The position numbers were made by a program, and so were the translations under genes. A stretch of 64,000 nucleotides of DNA from assembly GCA_037127315.1 (NCBI GenBank), contig JBBBDQ010001270.1, positions 1,305,001 through 1,369,000 on the forward strand, in the 5' to 3' direction. Origin of the DNA: Ascarosepion bandense (Eukaryota; Mollusca; Cephalopoda; Sepiida; Sepiidae). Positions 1 to 10,831 of the stretch are shown here, piece by piece. Each line of letters starts with the position of its first letter. Position 1 is the stretch's first letter. The notes beneath the pieces were generated by a model. That model searched no databases and was not told where the DNA came from. It saw only the letters and a program-made list of their open reading frames with translations.

Positions 1-590
1 ACAATGTATATAGTCACCGAAAATTTAACTCTTTATACGCTATCTATAGTCTAATAAAGCCCCTGACTGTTTTCCTCTGGTGTCATTAAATATACTGATA
101 AAAAATGTGTACAAAACGCGCTGTTTAACAGCATTCTTGTCGGTTTATCGCGTTCTCTTTTGTCGCGACAGACAGAATTAGCAGTTTTGCACGTAAAATT
201 ATTAACTCTCATCTAAAACATTTTCTACTGACACTGATATATTTCCCTATCAGAAGGTTTCTCTTTAAAATTCTAAATTTAAAGAGTTTTATCTCTTTGG
301 TTCAAAATCTTTAGTGCTCGTCGAAAAAACATGGCCCATGTTATCTGTTCTTTGAGTTTGTCGACTGTAATCTTTTTTGATTCGTTGGAAATTACGATAC
401 ATTATTCATTTACGACATAGAAATTAGAAACTGGGTCTAAATTCCTGATAGATAAAATCTATTACTAATGTTTACTCAAGAGCCACTCAAGTTAGAGTGT
501 TACTGAATGGGATAAGAAGAGGAAGTAGGAAATAATAATAAGAGGATGTTATAAGATAATAGGAAGCACGGTGGGGAAAATGGTTAGTGG
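1..590. other. AT-rich DNA without recognisable feature
   Basis: I see no open reading frame of note, RNA gene or repeat family here. The composition resembles the other non-repetitive gaps of the window. Confidence 0.5.
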
Positions 591-591
591 A

Positions 592-646
592 TTAAGGAAT
601 CAGAGAGTAGAGTTCGAATTCCAGACGAGATCATTGCATTCACTTT
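592..646 (+). repeat. Possible remnant of SINE family S1
   Basis: The stretch contains agagttcgaattccag followed by a degenerate version of the 'cattcacttacgcgcaa' part of S1 (see 51,251-51,565). Only the box-B region and its immediate downstream sequence survive, so this is a weak call. Confidence 0.35.
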
Positions 647-764
647 AATTTTTTTTAATCAAATTACACCAAGCAAGATGACAATGACAACAAAACGCAA
701 GAGGCTAGTCTTAATGAACGATAATGATTAACCATTAGAGGGAACCAGGAAACCCAATCGGGGG

Positions 765-2080
765 TTATTTTGATGAAGTTTGGTTCAAATAAATACGACC
801 TCGGCTACACTTGGACAGCTTCCTTCGGTTGTGGTGGGATATTCGATGATGCTGGGTTCGAATGAATACTGCCTCGGCTATGCTTGCACAACTTTTTTCG
901 GTTGCGAAGGTTATGTTTGATGAAGCCCGGTTCGAATTAATACGACCTCGGCTACGCTTGTACGGCTTCCTTCGGTTGCGGAGGTATGGTAGATGAAGCC
1001 GAGTTCGAATGAATAAGACTTGGTTACTCTTGGAAAGTTTTTTTCGGTTAAGGAGATTATAATAATGAAGACCGGTTCGAATGAATACGGCATCAGCTAC
1101 AGTTTGGCAGCTTCTTTCGATAGCGGAGGGTATGTTTAATTGAGCTGGGTTCGAATGAATTCGACCTTGGCTACGCTTGGACCGCTTTTTCAGGTGCGGA
1201 GGGGATGTTTGATGCAGCCTGGTTCGAATGTATTCGACCCCGGGTACGTTTGGACTGCTAACTTTGGTGGAGGAATAGATGCTTAATAAAGCCAGGTTCG
1301 AATGAATACGAACTCGTCTACCCTTAGACAACTTCCTTCGGTTGCGAAAGGTATGTTTGATGAAGCCGGATTCGCATGCATATGAACTCTGCTAAACTTG
1401 GACAGCTTTCTTTGCTTGCGAAGGACATGTTTGATGGAGCCTATTTCGAATGAATACGACCCCGGCTACGCTTGGACAGCTCATTTCCGTTGCGGACGGT
1501 ATGTTTGATGAAGCTTTGTTCGAATGATTACGACCTCGGCTAGGCTCAGACAGCTTCCATCGGTTGAGGAGAATATGTTTGATAAAGACTTGTTCAAATG
1601 AATACGACCTCCGCTATATTTGGACAGATAAATTTGGTTTTGGAGGGTATGTTTGATGAAGTCTGGTTCTAATAAGTACGACGTCGGCTACGCTATGACT
1701 GCCTACCTCGGTAGCGGAGGAAATGTTCAATGAAGCTTTGTTTGATTGAATACGAACACGCCTACGCTGGGCTAACTTCCTTCGGTTCCTGAGGGTATGT
1801 TTGATGAAACCGGGTTGGAATGAATACGTCCTCGGCTACGCTTGTACGGCTTCTTTCGGTTGCAGAGGTTAGGTTTAATAAAGCAGAGTTAGAATTAGCC
1901 CGATCTTGGCTAATCTTAGACAGATTCCTTCGGTTACATAGGGTATGGTTGATGAAGCAGAGTTAGAATTAACCCGATCTCGGCTAATGTTAGACATTCC
2001 TTCGGTTGCAGAGGGTATGGGTGATGAAGCCGAGTTAGAATTAGCCCGAATGAATACGATCTCGGCTATCCTTCGGTTGC
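765..2080. repeat. 74-bp minisatellite, about 18 copies
   Basis: A unit of about 73-75 bp is repeated head to tail. Landmarks recur in each unit: GGTTCGAATGAATACGAC, CTCGGCTACGCTTGGAC and CTTCCTTCGGTTGCGGAGG. For example, GGTTCG occurs at 855 and 929. Units diverge by roughly 10-25 percent and become more degraded near 1,860-2,080. Each unit carries GGTTCGAAT, which resembles a Pol III box B, but no box A or tRNA fold is evident. A 188-residue reading frame on the minus strand is a product of the repeat and not a gene. The array ends directly in a (TA)n run. Confidence 0.9.
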
Positions 2081-2082
2081 AG

Positions 2083-2084
2083 AG

Positions 2085-2136
<52 letters not shown>
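2083..2136. repeat. (TA)n microsatellite
   Basis: Uninterrupted alternating TA. It abuts the 74-bp array on the left and the D repeat on the right. Confidence 0.98.
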
Positions 2137-2139
<3 letters not shown>

Positions 2140-2140
<1 letters not shown>

Positions 2141-2650
2141 TATCGATTTTCAAATTTGATACACTCATAGACTAAGACATAAGAAACGATATTCAGAAGT
2201 TTCAAGGTTGCAGTTCTTACAATAGTGCAGAAAATCGATAATATATGTATATATAAAAGGCAAGATGTTTGTGTGTGTGTCTGTTTATCTGCCTGTATGT
2301 CTGTATCTTTTTCAGCCCTTTTATTTTAGTTTTTGCTCCGGGTTTGGCTCTAAGTAGGTATAATTGTATTTCTTAGTCTCAGCCATGATACCATTTACTC
2401 AGAGGACTTATTTAGCCTTCAAAATTCAGTTTACGACGAAAAAAACTTATTTGATATCGATACCAGGAAATCAAAATTTGACTTACATCCATACATTTTT
2501 CTTTCAGTCTATGGTTTCGCTTTAACTGGAAACAACTCGTGCTTTTTAGTCTTTCGTGCCAACGTCCAAAGAGTATGAGCTCCAGGATCATGGATTAGTT
2601 TTAAAGCTTTCATTACACCCGAGCAACGCCGGGCTATACTGCTAGTAAAA
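2140..2650 (-). repeat. Dispersed repeat D, copy 1
   Basis: Bases 2,140-2,375 match 5,966-6,195 closely, including the flanking 'gaaacgatattcagaagttt' segment and the phrase 'aaggcaagatg' with a GT-rich stretch. The far end at 2,619-2,646 reads on the minus strand as CTAGCAGTATAGCCCGGCG, similar to ACTAGCATCATAGTCTGGCG at the start of the copy at 21,584. It is a non-coding, probably non-autonomous dispersed element. I could not assign it to a superfamily. Similar GCCCGGCGTTGC starts are common in animal genomes. Confidence 0.6.
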
Positions 2651-2853
2651 AAAAAAAAAATAAAGGTAAATATTTTGTTAACAGACATCAGCAAAAAACA
2701 ACCATGAAAATCGAAAATGCTGTAGCTTCTCGGATGTATATTTTGATGTAATAGATGTCGGCTTTGAGTGAGAAATAGGAGAATAGAGTTTGAATTCCAG
2801 TCGAATTCGTTTCATTAACTTATGCGCAAATACCAGTGGGAAAGGTATTAATA

Positions 2854-3182
2854 CATATCGTCCGGTTCACACTCCACCCACGTCTATTGAACAGGTGAAG
2901 AGGCTCATCTCTTGTTTCCTGTTTAGGATGTGGTTTCCGGTTTTTCTCTTTTCCAATCTTTTCACTCTTTTTTTTATTTTATTTTATTTTATTTTTTTCA
3001 CTTGGAGTAGATAGACTAAACTATTGCCCGGTTCACACTCCACCCACGTCTATTGAACAGGTGAAGAGGCTCATCCCTTGTTTCCTGTTTAGGATGTGGT
3101 TTCAGGTTTTTCTCTTTTCCAATCTTTTCACTCTTACAGTGGCGTTTTCGACTTGCTTGTGGTGATATGATTAAAAAAAAAT
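2854..3182 (+). mobile_element. C element, dimeric copy
   Basis: There are two tandem units of the short repeat starting CCGGTTCACACTCCACCCACG. The first unit (2,868-2,965) stops after 'tcttttcactc' in a T-rich run. The linker includes 'ttggagtagatagac'. The second unit (3,029-3,181) continues into a decayed LINE-A-like 3' tail and a run of A. The same dimer layout occurs at 55,450-55,770 and 59,922-60,197. It has no coding capacity and was probably mobilised by LINE-A. Confidence 0.75.
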
Positions 3183-3290
3183 CTTCTCTTAGTTATGGGT
3201 TGAATAGCAGGACAGATAGGGTTCTATAGTCTAGGTTTGAAACCAGTCTAGCACAGAAAGTAATTACAATCTCCTGCCTAGTCTGTCATG

Positions 3291-4155
3291 TTTCGTATAA
3301 TCCACCCGTGCATTGAATACTGCTGCCATATCTGGTCGGGTGCTCCTGCTATCCACCTACGGGTCCTTGACAAAATCCAACGGAGAATCTGTAATGTGAT
3401 TGGTCCCGACTTGGCATCGGCCTGTGCATTGTATATAACTGCCATATCTGGTCGGGTGCTCCTGCTATCCACCTAGGTGTCCTTGACAAAATCCAACGGA
3501 GAATCTGTAATGTGATCCATCCCGACTTGTCATCGGCCTGTGCATTGTATATAACTGCCATATCTGGTCGGGTGTACCTGCTATCCACCTAGGTGCCCTT
3601 GACCAAATCCAACGGAGAATCTGTAATGTGATCCATCCCGACTTGGCAGCTCAGATACAGTCACTTTCTCACTGGCGCAATTTGGCTTCCCTCTGTCTCT
3701 TCTACAAATACTTTCATGGCTTCTGCTTCGATGAACTTAGCTCATTGGTGCCCCCTATATATAAATTTACTTGTGCCACAAGATTAGCAACTAGGTCCCA
3801 CCCTTTTATTGTGAAACCAATAAATTGTAAACGCAAATTCTACTCCCTCAGCTTCTTTTATTGCACTTCCCGACTGTGGAATTCCCTTCCGTTTCTTTGC
3901 TTCCCCGACAGCTTCAATATCCATGAATTTAAATGTAAAGTCAGTCGTCATCTCCTATATCACTAACCTGCATCCTCTCTCTCATACTCCTTTCTCCGTT
4001 CACTCCACTCTCATCAGTATTCTCATCCTTCTCTTACCCACTTCCTGACACCCCTTATAAACTGTCACTGTGTCTCAGATCTTTCGTCCTTTGTAACCCC
4101 CTCCAAGACAGTGACAGAAAAATACCTTGCTTTGGGCGATATAATTATAAAAAAA
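3291..4155 (+). pseudogene. LINE-A fragment: C-terminus of RT polyprotein plus 3' UTR
   Basis: This is the 5'-truncated 3' end of a non-LTR retrotransposon of Jockey/CR1-like type. The post-RT region is recognisable: IEYCCHIWSGAPAIHL, DKIQRRICNVIG, LCLFYKYFHGFC.DELSSLVP, ATRLATRSHPF and RLWNSLPF. It is followed by the family 3' UTR (degenerate TGTAACCCCCT...CCTTGCTT) and poly(A) ending at 4,155. Within it, a block of about 116 bp covering 'gtgcattg.ata' to 'gacttgncatcggcc' is repeated three times (from about 3,308, 3,422 and 3,538), which breaks the frame. No catalytic residues are present, so it is dead. Confidence 0.85.
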
Positions 4156-4267
4156 AGACATGATCGCCCAATGTTGTAACCCATATGTCAATTAGCTGAC
4201 TGATTGTAGCTTCTCAGACATTTCCGATTAGACTTGTATCAGAGAAGGATCTTCACACAAACACACA

Positions 4268-4305
4268 TCCACACACACACACACACACACACACGCACGC
4301 ACACA
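4268..4305. repeat. (CA)n microsatellite
   Basis: Short CA run with CG interruptions. Confidence 0.95.
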
Positions 4306-4970
4306 CCTAATATCTTTCATAGATATATAAGTAAATAGATAAGTATCAGAGGGAGGCAAACAGAGAAACAGATAGTCTTATTGCATATGTTCTTCGCTTA
4401 CGGCTTGAAAAAGATAACAAGTTTGACATCTGGAGTTATCGTCACCGACCTCCGATGTGGCTATTTCTAGTTAAGGACCCACCTCAGCAAACCCTGAACT
4501 ACTTCCACCTTCCCCTTCTATTTGCTTTTCTCCAGCTGACCTACTTAACTTGTCATCTCCTGACTAAACAGGCGGATTTTTTACGATAACTGATGTTGAT
4601 GTAATGTTTTCACGGCATTCTGAAACGTGAACAACTCTCTTTATTTTAGCGATAATAAATTTCGTGTTTACGCATGTTCAGACCGGAAAGGCTCGCTATC
4701 AAAATATTTCGTTTCGTTCGTGAGAATTTGAAGGAGAAGGGTGATATCTACTGTTCAATGAAAAACATGCGTATTATTACAGAGGACGTTTTCCGACTTC
4801 GATTAATCCAGAACTCGCCCGAGAAGCAAACCGTTTGTATGCGGCCAGAAAATGTTAAGACACATTCTTTTCCTGAAAAGCGCCCGAAAAATATCATTCT
4901 GCGTCTTAGCACTGAAACTCAGTACCTCGGGTTACGTCGTTTTGAGTTAAGTTATTCTCGATTATAGTTC
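4306..4970. other. No feature supported
   Basis: A 97-residue frame lies at 4,674-4,967 on the plus strand, but its protein shows no recognisable motif and it has no flanking gene context. I do not call it. Confidence 0.4.
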
Positions 4971-4979
4971 GTTTGTCAA

Positions 4980-5285
4980 AAAATATATGGAAAAATAAAA
5001 ATCAACCCTCTGACACAGCTAATTATCGCCCTATCAGCTTCCTACCGACATTTGACAAAATGTTCGAAGCCATCATCACTGCCGAGGTGGTACAACATAA
5101 CACAGCCCACCGACTCTTTTCTGACAAACAGTATGGTTTCCACTTCATCAAGTCTACCGCTGATATGCTCACGACCATCACTAGGTATATACACCAGGCT
5201 CTCGATAAGAACGGCGAAGCCCAAACTGTTGCCCTAGACATCTCCAAAGAGAAGACCATTAACATCAAAAAATTGCAATATCAAC
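4980..5285 (+). pseudogene. LINE-A reverse transcriptase fragment (fingers/palm N-terminal part)
   Basis: The translation contains SDTANYRPISFLPTFDKMFE, then RLFSDKQYGFHFIKSTADML and the start of the palm motif A region, AQTVALDISK. These are RT motifs 1 to A of Jockey/CR1-like LINEs: NYRPISLLP is motif 1, and QYGFRxxRST is the next conserved block. The sequence departs from the family just where the first catalytic aspartate block (ALDISKAFD) should continue, giving KEKTINIK and then a stop. It is a both-ends-truncated fragment. It probably belongs to the LINE-A family, whose C-termini occur elsewhere in the window, but no overlap proves it. Confidence 0.8.
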
Positions 5286-5769
5286 TCTAGGAAAAACGGT
5301 TACTGAACATTAGGTTTATATATCCCAGAAATTCAGTTGTTCTTGTGTTTAAGGGCACATTGCCTAGTGGATGTAGGCGTTGGTTAATTCCTGTGATTTG
5401 ACTCAAAGAGCTGTGACTTCAATACCAGGCTACAGCAGTTGTGGGTAAATATCGGTAAATTCAACATAATTTAGTTTATTTTCTACTTTCACAAAATAAG
5501 TTATATAAACTATATTCGATATCTAACCTTACAAAATTACTTTATTTTATCACGTCTTTGAGCAAACCACATTCACAAATAACGAGTACGCGATGTACTG
5601 TAAAAATCGCCAAATTGTAAACATTTAAATTTACAAGTATGTACGTACTTGTACTCATAAATTTAGATTACCTTGTTTCTGTACTATATTAAAAACTAAA
5701 ATTTATTTTTTGTAAGCTTAAAATAGATTATTATTGAATATATATTATTAAAAATCTAAACTTATTTAT

Positions 5770-6200
5770 AAATGGAACTTTGTCTGTGTGTGTGTGTGTG
5801 TGTGTTCGTTACTTATAGACTCCGAAACGGCTAAACCGATTTTCTTGAAAATTTACACAGTTGTACTATAAGCGTCTGCGAGTGTTCTTAGCAAGGTTTT
5901 GTGTCGAGGTACCCCTATAAATATCGAAAATCGATAATCGAAAAAATCTGGGTATAGAAGGAGTGGTCCGATTTTAATCAAATTTGAGACACTCATAGAC
6001 AAAGACATAAGAAACGATATTCAGAAGTTTCAAGGTTGCAGTTCTTACAATAGTGCAGAAAATCGATAATATATATATATATATATATAAGGCAAGATGT
6101 TGTGTGTGTGCTTATCTGCCTGTATGGCTGTATTTTTTCAGCTCTTTTGTTTTAGTCTTTGCTTCGGGTTTGGCTCTAAGCAGGTATAATTATTATTGAA
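5770..6200. repeat. Dispersed repeat D, copy 2, with GT run
   Basis: Bases 5,966-6,195 match 2,140-2,375. Upstream is a (TG)n stretch and the phrase 'ccgaaacggctaaaccgatt', a pattern seen in many invertebrate non-autonomous repeats. There is no coding content. Confidence 0.6.
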
Positions 6201-6229
6201 TAATTCTTTACCACAAAATCTGCAACAGT

Positions 6230-6480
6230 TTATAGATAAGTAAAAGTATATTTTCTTTTTTCAGAATCAATTTGATCCATGGCTTCACCTTAGGAAAAAG
6301 TAAACTGTGTCCTTTGATTGGCTGTACTGAAATCTACTATTACTAGAAGATTTGAAAGCTAAAATGACTCATGTGATTTCAGTCATTACTGTAAATCAGT
6401 TGGCAAATATTTCCCGTGAACAGCAAAATCGTATTACGCTAATGATGGAGGACATGTAGACATTTAAATAAAATTTCAAT
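6230..6480 (+). pseudogene. Mariner/Tc1-type transposase 3' end, copy 1
   Basis: This is a decayed copy of the sequence at 6,600-7,005, sharing 'caatttgatccatggcttca', 'agaagatttgaaagctaaaa' and 'actgtaaatcagttgg'. In the better copy the same stretch encodes a transposase C-terminus. The two copies lie in direct orientation about 370 bp apart. Confidence 0.6.
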
Positions 6481-6599
6481 AAAATCTTAAAAATATAGAT
6501 TTACCTCTTTCTAATTCTTTTTACAAATCGCAAATATAATTGGAAATAATCTATAAAAAATGCCATAAATTTTAATGTAGCTAGTTTTAAGTATAATTA

Positions 6600-7005
6600 T
6601 TGAATCGTTCTTTACCAAAAACTTTCAAAAAATTTTAGATAAGAAAAAAAAATTTCTTTTTATCAAAATCAATTTGATCCATGGCTTCAACTGACATGTT
6701 AAAACAATTGTGTATGCAATCAAACCTAGTTCATTAGAAGATTTGAAAGCTAAAATAACTAATGTGATTTCAGGCATTACTGTAAATCAGTTGGTAAATG
6801 TTTTACGTGAACTGCAAAATCGTATTACCCTTTATATTTCTAATTATGGAGGACATTATGGAGGACATGTGGAAAAGTTCAATAAAACCTTAAAAAATAT
6901 AGATTTACTTCTTTTTGATCTTTTTTACGAATTATTTCTATCGCAAATACAAATAAAGTTATAATTTTTTTTTAAGTGGACACGAAATTTATGGACACCC
7001 TGTAT
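6600..7005 (+). pseudogene. Mariner/Tc1-type transposase C-terminus with 3' end, copy 2
   Basis: The frame from about 6,710 reads AIKPSSLEDLKAKITNVISG, then NVLRELQNRI and a terminal GGHVE. The pattern 'SLEDLKxxI...I...L..V...L..RI......GGHVE' is the usual C-terminal tail of IS630/Tc1/mariner transposases in invertebrates. The residues GGHYGGHVE contain a 12-bp internal duplication. About 110 bp downstream, 'gtggacacgaaatttatgg' followed by 'acaccctgtat' resembles a terminal inverted repeat of this class. The catalytic DDE/D part is absent, so the element is a truncated relic. Confidence 0.65.
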
Positions 7006-7027
7006 TTGAATCTTTTAATTGTTTTAG

Positions 7028-7036
<9 letters not shown>

Positions 7037-7080
<44 letters not shown>

Positions 7081-7195
7081 TTTTATTCTCTCTGTCTTTT
7101 TACTTTCTCTTCATTTCATACTTCCACTATCCTTTCAATTTTTCTTTCTCTCTCTCTCTCTCTGCATCCTTCTTCTTCTTCTTCTTCTTCTTCTT
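7037..7195. repeat. (TA)n, (CT)n and (TTC)n microsatellites
   Basis: (TA)n at 7,037-7,079, CT-rich at about 7,145-7,163 and (TTC)n at about 7,167-7,195. The frame across them is not a gene. Confidence 0.95.
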
Positions 7196-7199
7196 CAAA

Positions 7200-9125
7200 A
7201 TCCAGTCTACAAATTCTTCTTCTGTCAATGTTTTTCCCTTGCAAATAACCCCAATTCAAATGTTCACTTTGACATCCCATTCCCTGTTTACGTCCTCACT
7301 GTCAAAAGTGTCCGAAAGAAATGAACTCTTTGTCGAATAATCATTAATTTTCCTTAACGCCCCGACGAACAGAAATTCCTACTGCTTTTCTGTAGCCTAT
7401 AAGCAATATTTTCATGGCAGACCAAACAAGTTTCTGACTCTCTTTCCGTTCACAGCCATTCCCCACCAAACATTTTTGTCCCCTTTTAAGGAGTAAGGAT
7501 AAAAAAATAACCAGATTCACAGTTACTTAGCTTACAGAAATTACAATAAACTGTACCAAACGACCTTCGTCAGAAATTCTGCTTGAGTAGAGAATGATTT
7601 CTGATTGGTATGCAAATGAACTTCATTAGCATATGTCTGCACATACATAAAATATACAAACGAAAATATGTTAATATTTCTTTTGATATTGATTAATCCG
7701 AGTACAGCATAAGAGTAAAGGAAGGAAATAGGAAATTAAAGATTATGTTGCGCCAAAAAATCAACATATATGAATATTCTTTTTCAGGTACTATTTTTAT
7801 GCAGGAAGACATTTATATCTTAAGAATCTAATGCATTTCGATCCAGATAAAAGTGCGCTGAAAAGCAAGCAATAATGTTTTTTTCTGATTGGCCTAGATT
7901 TCGGTACAAGTGCTCAGTTTTTGTATACCAGATAAACATTATTTTAAAATTTTTTCTTTTAAGATTTTCTTAAAAATGCCATTCAAATTTACACATTGTT
8001 GAAATTCCACATATTTCTTATATATAATGAAAGAGATTGTATTTCAAAGTATAAATAAATAAAATAACCGCTGATGAAAAGCAATGAATTCACCAAAATA
8101 AAGTGTTGGTGGAAAACACTTTTAAAGTAAGCAGATCTTGAAAGTAAACTGTTCAACATTAATAAATTGATCGTTAATAGTAGGTACCTCGACTTTTCGG
8201 CATAAATTTTCGATACCTAATTTTAAAATGAAACTTTTAAAATAAAAAACCATACTTGAAGATTTCATTTTAGATTTAATTAAAAGCTTAATGATTAAAT
8301 TTATTATTTCCATTAAGTAAAAAATTCTGGTGTATTTCAGATAGAAATTATATAGATTTTAAAGTCAAATTTAATTTCGGTTTCTTAAATTTTCTTAAAA
8401 GCGGTCATTTTCTTAATTTTAAGAATTTTATAAACAAAAAAAAATTTATCGATTTTAAAAATATTTCAAAAGATTTCTGACACTTTATTTTAGTAAAATT
8501 AGAAAATTGAAAGTAAAATTAAACTGATTTAAAAACAATATTACTTGCTTATAGCATAAAAAGTAATATACAACATATTAAATATTGGTCGTGTTCATCT
8601 GATCGAAGGTTTGACAGACTGTTTACTGATTAGGCGCTGACAGGTTGTACGCATGATCAAAAACGACAATTTTCATAAATTTTTCATAAAGGAACAAAAC
8701 TCTTAAATTACGTAACCGTTTCATAATAATAGCAATTTCAGTCTACCATACATGAAAATAAGGTAAAAATAAAATAAATTAAAAAATATTTTTAAAATAG
8801 GGAAGCGTAACTAGATTTATTAATCTTTGCAATTTCGGACACGTAAATTTCGTTTCCACTTAATTACTATATCACAACTAATAAATAACCCAATACAGAA
8901 TTTTACACGATTTTAAACTATTATGAATTATTATAATTAAAATGTAAAAAAGAAATGAAAAAATTCTTGTAAAAATTCATTATTCATAGAAGAATTTTAT
9001 TTCTTCAGAAAATAATGTCCTTAATATTACTTATTTACAAAAACAATTAAAAGCTTTTCTAATTAAGTAATGTCATAGTTTTATTGGATTCATTATTTTT
9101 CAATTCAGAGTAGATTTTCAGTTAA
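7200..9125. other. Long AT-rich interval, nothing recognised
   Basis: About 1.9 kb of AT-rich DNA with no ORF longer than about 63 codons, no tRNA-like boxes and no match to the repeat families defined elsewhere in the window. Confidence 0.5.
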
Positions 9126-9128
9126 ATA

Positions 9129-9431
9129 GTCAGTCAGTTAAGTGCCATACGTGATGCACGCTTGGGCGATTTATGTCTCGAAAGAGACATGACTGACTGG
9201 GCAGAAGATTATCCCGCAGTAGGTTGCCATTGCTTTCTGCGGTAGACTGGTTGCCGACCAAGGCTATAGAACCCAACCTGTCCTGCTATTTAACCCATAA
9301 CTGGAAGGAAGAGAGGGATTAATACCTTTCCCAAGGGTATTTGCGCGTAAGTGAATACAATGGATTCAACTGGAATTCGAACTCGGCTCCCCGGTTTCTC
9401 GTTCCGAGCCGATATCCACTGTACCACAGTA
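9129..9431 (-). mobile_element. SINE S1, near full length
   Basis: Read on the minus strand it has the S1 layout: tRNA-like head with box A (ctgtggtacagtgg) and box B (gagttcgaattcc), then 'cccttgggaaaggtattaat', 'tttaacccataa' in complement, the central 'cagaaagcaatggcaacctac' domain, the ATGTCTC/GAGACAT hairpin and the 'cttaactgactg' end. It is transcribed by Pol III in principle and depends on a LINE for mobility. No poly(A) is seen. Confidence 0.85.
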
Positions 9432-10080
9432 CAAATCTAAAAAAAAGTAGGTGATTTGCCATCTCCAATGACTCTTACTTTTAACAAAAAAAAAAAAAAA
9501 AAAAATTCAAGAAATTTGATGAAAATAAGTAAGTGGGAGTAACACATTAAAAAAATTACCAATATTTTCTACAAAAACATTTAAAAAATAATTTTATTCA
9601 TTTGTAAATAAGTTCTGAAAATTTCATTAAAATCGGACAATTATTTGATTTTTACAAGAATTTTCAAATAAATGTGTTTTCAACAGAAAAAAAAAACGCA
9701 AAAAATCAATGTTAAACTTTGTAGAAGACGATGACGTCAACAAAACAAGCATTTTAACCAAAATTTTTAACTTGTTAGAAAGGACTGAAAAAATTCAAAA
9801 AATGAAAGATTCTTTGATCTTTCTTCTTAATAATAACATCACTATTTTGGCGATAAGATTTTAATTTCGTTAAGTTTGTGGCCTTTTTCATTACGCTATG
9901 CTGTTTTCCCCGCGAATTAGTGGAGGTACCTAGAAGCGAATCAGATAAATTGACGATAGATGCCTGAACATTTTATAGTAACTGTTTACAAAATTATAGT
10001 ATTATAGTGACTAGTCCGTGTGCAATTTTAAAAATTTGTAACTTATATATACGTTTTTTTAGATTTCTACTGTTATATAT
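9432..10080. other. AT-rich interval, nothing recognised
   Basis: Poly(A)-rich and AT-rich sequence. The portion just before 10,083 may belong to the PLE that follows, but no RT motif could be read. Confidence 0.4.
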
Positions 10081-10082
10081 GA

Positions 10083-10350
10083 ACACAAAAGAGACATCAC
10101 TAACAATCATCTAACCAATGCATTAGTGATTCATAGAAATAAATTCAACCACATTTTCGATTTCAAAAATGCCACACTAATAAAAAGAGTGGACAATTTA
10201 TTCAGAAGGAAGGTTCTCGTGAGCGCCGCTATCCATTACTACCAAAACATCAATTTGCGCCCCGGATTTTTCCCAATCTCACCACTGCTTGTGGAAACTA
10301 TATTGAAACAAACTAAAATGCATGGTGGGAATTTCAAAGAAAACGGTTGA
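10083..10350 (+). pseudogene. Penelope-like element: GIY-YIG domain C-terminal part
   Basis: The translation reads YEHKRDITNNHLTNALVIH, then NKFNHIFDFKNATLI, then an RRKVLVSAAIHY segment and NLRPGFFPISPLLVETILK. This is the C-terminal half of the PLE GIY-YIG endonuclease domain: HK.DI.N...NAL..H....H.FDF..A.II, then E.A.I....N.N..PGFFPLSP. The GIY/YIG catalytic start and the whole RT are missing, so it is 5'-truncated. A 3' region with a hammerhead-like relic follows at 10,626-10,664. Confidence 0.75.
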
Positions 10351-10625
10351 TTTCCTTTTTTCATTCTAAAATCTCGTGCTTTTGCACCGCACGTGGGGGA
10401 GTTCTGGAACATACTAAACACATAGAATGGCCAATTTTCGAAGAAAACTAATAAATTCCCTTCATCTTAACGTTGCGTGACTTTGCAATTACACACGAAG
10501 AAATTCTAAAAACTGAAATATTCCGTTAATTTTTTTAAATGATTTGTGAGCGTATTTGTGGTTGGTTACCAACACTAATTTTGTTTATAGATACGTAATT
10601 TAGAATAAAGCTCATTTCGTCTTTC

Positions 10626-10664
10626 TGCCTTGAAAAAGTCCATCACGGACGAAACGCGTAGGCG
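10626..10664 (+). ncRNA. Hammerhead-ribozyme relic in PLE 3' region
   Basis: Stem II GTCC/GGAC (10,638-10,641 and 10,647-10,650) is followed by GAAA (10,651-10,654), a tiny stem III AC/GT and an A at the cleavage position (10,660). Stem I pairs TGCC (10,626-10,629) with GGCG (10,661-10,664). The CUGANGA core has decayed to TTGAAAAA with one extra base, so cleavage is not expected. Similar CGAAACGCGTAGG strings are common in animal repeats. Confidence 0.45.
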
Positions 10665-10748
10665 ATTTAAAATACAGTTTTCCTCTTGTCTTTATTTTAT
10701 TTAACCATACTGTCCATAATCTCGGATTAAAACTGAGTATATTTTTAC

Positions 10749-10762
<14 letters not shown>

Positions 10763-10804
<42 letters not shown>

Positions 10805-10830
10805 GTCTGTTTATTATATATATATATATA
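10763..10830. repeat. (TA)n microsatellites
   Basis: TA runs at about 10,759-10,800 and 10,816-10,831, adjoining the hairpin element to the right. Confidence 0.95.
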
Positions 10831-10831
10831 T

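Larger units (their letters stand above)
2766..4206 (+). mobile_element. SINE S1 copy split by two insertions
   Basis: S1 sequence occurs in three collinear pieces: 2,766-2,853 (box-B region to 'ggtattaat'), 3,183-3,290 ('agttatgggttgaatagcag' to 'gtctgtcatg') and 4,156-4,206 ('agacatgatcgccca' to 'ctgactgattg'). Joined in order they match the S1 copy at 51,251-51,565 with little missing. The first gap holds a dimeric C element and the second a LINE-A 3' fragment. The second insertion sits in the loop of the conserved S1 hairpin CATGTCTC/GAGACATG. Confidence 0.8.

Noticed and set aside
765..1331. 188-residue minus-strand reading frame
   Set aside because: It lies entirely in the 74-bp tandem repeat and its residues repeat with the array. 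No family motif.
4674..4967. 97-residue ORF as a host gene exon
   Set aside because: No recognisable domain, no splice-site context that I could defend, and the length is within chance expectation.
5345..5450. tRNA-derived SINE head
   Set aside because: 'gcctagtggatgtaggcgtt' resembles a box A, but the expected box B is too degraded to support a call.
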